In this document: positions 61,575 to 64,000 of the stretch, piece by piece | Position numbering within the stretch: position 1 is the stretch's first letter | How the letters are laid out: the number at the start of each line of letters is the position of its first letter | From: Myxococcales bacterium | Lineage (GTDB): Bacteria; Myxococcota_A; Polyangia; Polyangiales; Polyangiaceae | Direction: 5' to 3' | Assembly (NCBI GenBank): GCA_016712525.1 | Contig: JADJQX010000001.1 | Location: 186,001 to 250,000, forward strand | DNA: 64,000 nt | Made by a program: the position numbers and the translations under genes | Notes under the pieces: generated by a model | What the model was told of the DNA's origin: nothing | The model's input: the letters and a program-made list of their open reading frames with translations, nothing else | Database searches by the model: none

Positions 61575-62375
61575 ATGACATCGAGCCTGACCTTCGGATA
61601 CTTCGCCCAAGAAGAGACGACACGCGCCGCCTCCGAGCGCCTCCGCGAGTGGATGAGCGAAAAGCTCGGGTTTCGCTTGGAGCTGCATTTTGCAGGCGGC
61701 TACGAGGCCCTGACCCGCGACGTCGAGTCGGGCAAGGTCGACATGGCCTGGCTCCCTCCGGTCGCTTACGTGAAGGCCGACCCCACCAAGGTGACCCCGC
61801 TCCTCGCGCTCGTGCGTGGGCGCCAGACCGGCTACCAAGGCGCGCTCGTCGTTCGCTCCGACGCCCCCTACGAGCGCCTCGAGGACCTTCGAAACGCGCG
61901 CGCGGCGTGGGTCGACGCCTGGAGCGCGAGCGGCTTCGTCGTGCCTCGCGTGGGCATGAAGAAGGCCGGGATCGACCCGAGGAACTTCTTCCGCACCGAG
62001 TCTTTCCACGGCTCCCACAGCGCAGCCCTCCGCGCCGTCATCGATGGTGCGGCCGACGTGACCGGCTCGCACGCGCGCCCCAAGGCGAGCGGCGACGAGG
62101 GCTTCGAAGGCTCGTGGACGCTCGTCGATGGCGTGGCGATGCGTGTACTCCGCACGTTCGGAGAGGTCCCCTCGGACCTCATCTGCGTGCGCTCCGCCCT
62201 CGAGACGCCCGTCCGCACCCGCCTCGCCGAGGTCTTCAAAGAGGCGGCCACGGCGCAGCGCGCGGAGATCAAGGCCATCTTCGGCGCCGATCGCTTCACC
62301 GACGCGTCCCCCTCGGGGTACGACGAGCTCCGCGCTTCGCTCGCCGAGGCGAGCAAGGCCGGCCTCTTCGACTGA
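61575..62375 (+). CDS. PhnD-like phosphate/phosphonate-binding protein without signal peptide (266 aa)
   Basis: Periplasmic-binding-protein type II fold: TFGYFAQEETTRAASERLRE, VESGKVDMAWLPPVAYVKAD, TESFHGSHSAALRAVIDGAA and VTGSHARPKASGDEGF match PhnD/PtxB-type phosphonate or phosphite binding. ATG 61575 begins directly at the mature-like domain with no signal peptide, and extending upstream does not create one. So this may be a cytoplasmic sensor-like relative or an orphan. No ABC permease or ATPase lies nearby. Confidence 0.78.
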   Translation: MTSSLTFGYFAQEETTRAASERLREWMSEKLGFRLELHFAGGYEALTRDVESGKVDMAWLPPVAYVKADPTKVTPLLALVRGRQTGYQGALVVRSDAPYERLEDLRNARAAWVDAWSASGFVVPRVGMKKAGIDPRNFFRTESFHGSHSAALRAVIDGAADVTGSHARPKASGDEGFEGSWTLVDGVAMRVLRTFGEVPSDLICVRSALETPVRTRLAEVFKEAATAQRAEIKAIFGADRFTDASPSGYDELRASLAEASKAGLFD

Positions 62376-62415
62376 GACGAGCGAGCGAGCGCTTCACGCG
62401 TTACGTTGGCCGCGG

Positions 62416-62976
62416 ATGGGACGTTACCGCGCGCGCGATCTGGTGAACGCACCGACGTTGGTGAGCCTGCTCAGGTTCCCGCTCGCGGCCCTGTTCCCGT
62501 TCGTGCACGAGAGCGCGCCCACGAGCCTCGTCGTGCTCGCCGCCGCGGCGCTGACGGACGTGGTCGACGGCGCCATCGCCAGGCGCTTCGGCCTCGCGAC
62601 CCCGACGGGCGCCGTGGTCGACGGCGTGAGCGACAAGGTGTTCGCCTTCGCCGTGCTGGCCACGCTCGTGACGAAGGGCGTGCTCACGCCGCTCGACGTC
62701 GCGCTCCTCGGCACGCGGGAGATCGGCGAGTTGCCCCTCGTCGTGTGGCTCGCGGTGAGCCCCGAGGCCCGCAAGCGAAAGGTCGACGACCGAGCGAACC
62801 TCCTCGGCAAGGCCGCGACGGTGCTCCAATTCGCCGCGATCGCGCTCGCCATCACGGGCTCGCACTTCAAGACGCCGCTCGTCGTGGCGACGGTGGTCGT
62901 CGGCGCCGCGGCGGCCGCGAGCTACTGGCGTCGCGCCTTGCTCGCGCGGCAACGAGGCTCTTCCGACGGCACGTAA
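62416..62976 (+). CDS. CDP-alcohol phosphatidyltransferase family protein (186 aa)
   Basis: Membrane enzyme of phospholipid synthesis. The signature D-x2-DG-x2-AR-x8-G-x3-D-x3-D is complete: D48, D51-G52, A55-R56, G65, D69 and D73 within ALTDVVDGAIARRFGLATP and TGAVVDGVSDK. About five transmembrane helices. ATG 62416 (MGRYRARDLVNAPTLVSLLR). The acceptor alcohol (glycerol phosphate, inositol, serine or another) cannot be told. It follows the PhnD-like gene by 40 bases. Confidence 0.88.
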   Translation: MGRYRARDLVNAPTLVSLLRFPLAALFPFVHESAPTSLVVLAAAALTDVVDGAIARRFGLATPTGAVVDGVSDKVFAFAVLATLVTKGVLTPLDVALLGTREIGELPLVVWLAVSPEARKRKVDDRANLLGKAATVLQFAAIALAITGSHFKTPLVVATVVVGAAAAASYWRRALLARQRGSSDGT

Positions 62977-63060
62977 GCGCCCGGATTCGTGAGGCTTTTT
63001 GTTTCGTCCGTCGGCGCGAAACACGGGAACTTCCGAGGCCGTCGTACCTCCAACGGGGCC

Positions 63061-64000
63061 ATGCGACGCCTCTCCATCTTCGCGTTCTCGTGCTTCACCC
63101 TCGCCGCCCTCGCGCACACGACCTCGTGCCGCACCTCGCCGAGGCCAACGTCCGAGGTCGACGCCACGACGCCGGTCGACGCTACTTCGGCCTCGAGCGC
63201 GCCGGCCGATGGGGGCGTGCCCAAGCTCACCGCGTTCGCGTCGGCCGACGACCTCAGGGCCTACATGAAGAACCTCGTGCGCGAAGCCGACGAAAAGCGC
63301 AACGCGCAGAAGGCCAAGCGCCTCGCCGCGATCGAAGCCGGCGCCGAGGCCGGTCCTGGCGGGCTCTGGGGCGACGAAATCGGCGACGAGCTCGGGGGCG
63401 GAGGGCTCGGCCTCGGAGACATCGGGACGATCGGACACGGCACCGGCACCGGCACCGGGCAGGGGTACGGCGCTGGCTCGGGCAAGCTCTCGGGGCCGAG
63501 GCCTCCGGCGCCGCGACCCGCCGGCGCGGGGGCGAGCGCGTCGATCACCAACACCCAGGTCGATGGGATCGACGAGGGAGACATCGTCAAGGCGCACGGC
63601 GATCACCTCGTCGTGTTGCGCCGCGGACGCCTCTTCACCGTCCACGTCGGTGGAGGCGCGCTCGCCCCCGTCTCTACGGTGGACGCGTTCGGGCCAGGGA
63701 TCTCGCCGAAGGGCGCGTGGTACGACGAGATGCTCGTCGCGAAGGACACGGTGGTCGTGCTCGGCTACAGCTACGAACGCGGAGGCACCGAGCTCGGCCT
63801 CTTCGACATCGACGCCGGAGGCAAGCTCACCTACCGCGCGACCTACCACCTTCGCAGCGCCGACTACTACTCGGGCCGCAACTACGCGACGCGCCTCGTC
63901 GGGGACAAGCTCGTGCTCTACGCGCCGGCGTCGTTCTCGGCGCGCGCGGAGGACCCGCTCGCGAAGCTCCCGGCGTTGCGGAAGTGGTCGGCCTCGGCGA
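63061..64000 (+). CDS. Secreted beta-propeller-domain lipoprotein, 3' end outside the window
   Basis: ATG 63061 starts MRRLSIFAFSCFTLAALAHT with a cysteine in HTTSCRT near residue 23 as likely lipobox. After a low-complexity linker (Gly-rich GTGTGTGQGYGAGSG) comes SITNTQVDGIDEGDIVKAHG, which matches the entry of the bacterial C-terminal beta-propeller family related to WD40 (PF09826-type), with LVVLRRGRLFTVHVGGG and AKDTVVVLGYSYERGG as the first blades. The frame is open to base 64000, so the protein continues beyond. Function unknown; members are exported. Confidence 0.8.
   Translation, partial: MRRLSIFAFSCFTLAALAHTTSCRTSPRPTSEVDATTPVDATSASSAPADGGVPKLTAFASADDLRAYMKNLVREADEKRNAQKAKRLAAIEAGAEAGPGGLWGDEIGDELGGGGLGLGDIGTIGHGTGTGTGQGYGAGSGKLSGPRPPAPRPAGAGASASITNTQVDGIDEGDIVKAHGDHLVVLRRGRLFTVHVGGGALAPVSTVDAFGPGISPKGAWYDEMLVAKDTVVVLGYSYERGGTELGLFDIDAGGKLTYRATYHLRSADYYSGRNYATRLVGDKLVLYAPASFSARAEDPLAKLPALRKWSASA

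Overview
The window is about 64 kb of very GC-rich, densely packed bacterial chromosome. It looks like a member of the Myxococcota, most likely the Polyangia. The evidence is the many exported lipoproteins, a Cys-x-Cys/hydrophobic/Arg C-terminus of the MYXO-CTERM type on three tandem paralogues, NtrC-type sigma-54 regulation, FHA and kelch-like lipoproteins, and an F0 ATP synthase operon without F1 genes. No rRNA, tRNA, CRISPR, prophage or complete insertion sequence was recognised.

Layout, left to right. 1-5.1 kb: a Sel1-like lipoprotein, a SnoaL-type small protein divergent from a LysR regulator, and a GD-rich repeat lipoprotein. 5.3-7.7 kb: atpZ-atpI-atpB-atpE (F0 only). 7.8-11 kb: a PHB-depolymerase-like lipoprotein, a Cys-rich lipoprotein coupled to an FHA protein, and the tRNA threonylcarbamoylation enzyme TsaC. 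11.1-14 kb is a decaying stretch: a YqhA-family gene with a one-base frameshift, a 400-base non-coding region rich in RNA-like secondary structure, and a broken thermolysin-family (M4) protease relic. 14-18.6 kb: three translationally coupled tandem paralogues with MYXO-CTERM-like tails. 18.6-22.8 kb: a ZraPSR-like envelope-stress module (sigma-54 response regulator, histidine kinase, divergent Spy/ZraP-like lipoprotein) with two facing sigma-54 promoter candidates and a shared palindrome. 22.8-33.7 kb: mixed genes, including a TetR regulator with triplicated operator-like repeats, a TPR lipoprotein ending in a heme motif, queE, an ECF sigma factor with a SnoaL tail, a second Sel1-like lipoprotein and a DUF3160 protein. 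33.8-41.2 kb: a radical-SAM/DUF2344 fusion, a TauE/SafE transporter, a chalcone-isomerase-like protein, a kelch-like lipoprotein and a thioredoxin-CcdA fusion.

41.2-47.4 kb is an arsenic detoxification operon: arsR, arsI (C-As lyase), arsD fused to an AhpD-like domain, arsA, acr3, arsC fused to a glyoxalase (VOC) domain, and an exported LMW-phosphatase/ArsC-like lipoprotein. ArsR would sense As(III). ArsD would hand it to the ArsA ATPase coupled to Acr3, ArsC would reduce arsenate, and ArsI would demethylate organoarsenicals. Directly after it lies a fluoride (crcB-type) riboswitch candidate followed by a CLC-F-type fluoride/proton antiporter, so an arsenic island is joined to a fluoride-resistance unit.

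48.9-64 kb: a TPM-domain protein, a MOT1-like anion transporter, NhaA with a structured leader, a cytochrome-P460-like lipoprotein beside a thioredoxin lipoprotein, a beta-carbonic anhydrase, a quinone-oxidoreductase-like enzyme, an amidohydrolase lipoprotein, a double flavodoxin-fold reductase, small enzymes (CMD family, YjbQ family), a PhnD-like binding protein, a CDP-alcohol phosphatidyltransferase, and the start of a secreted beta-propeller protein cut by the window end.
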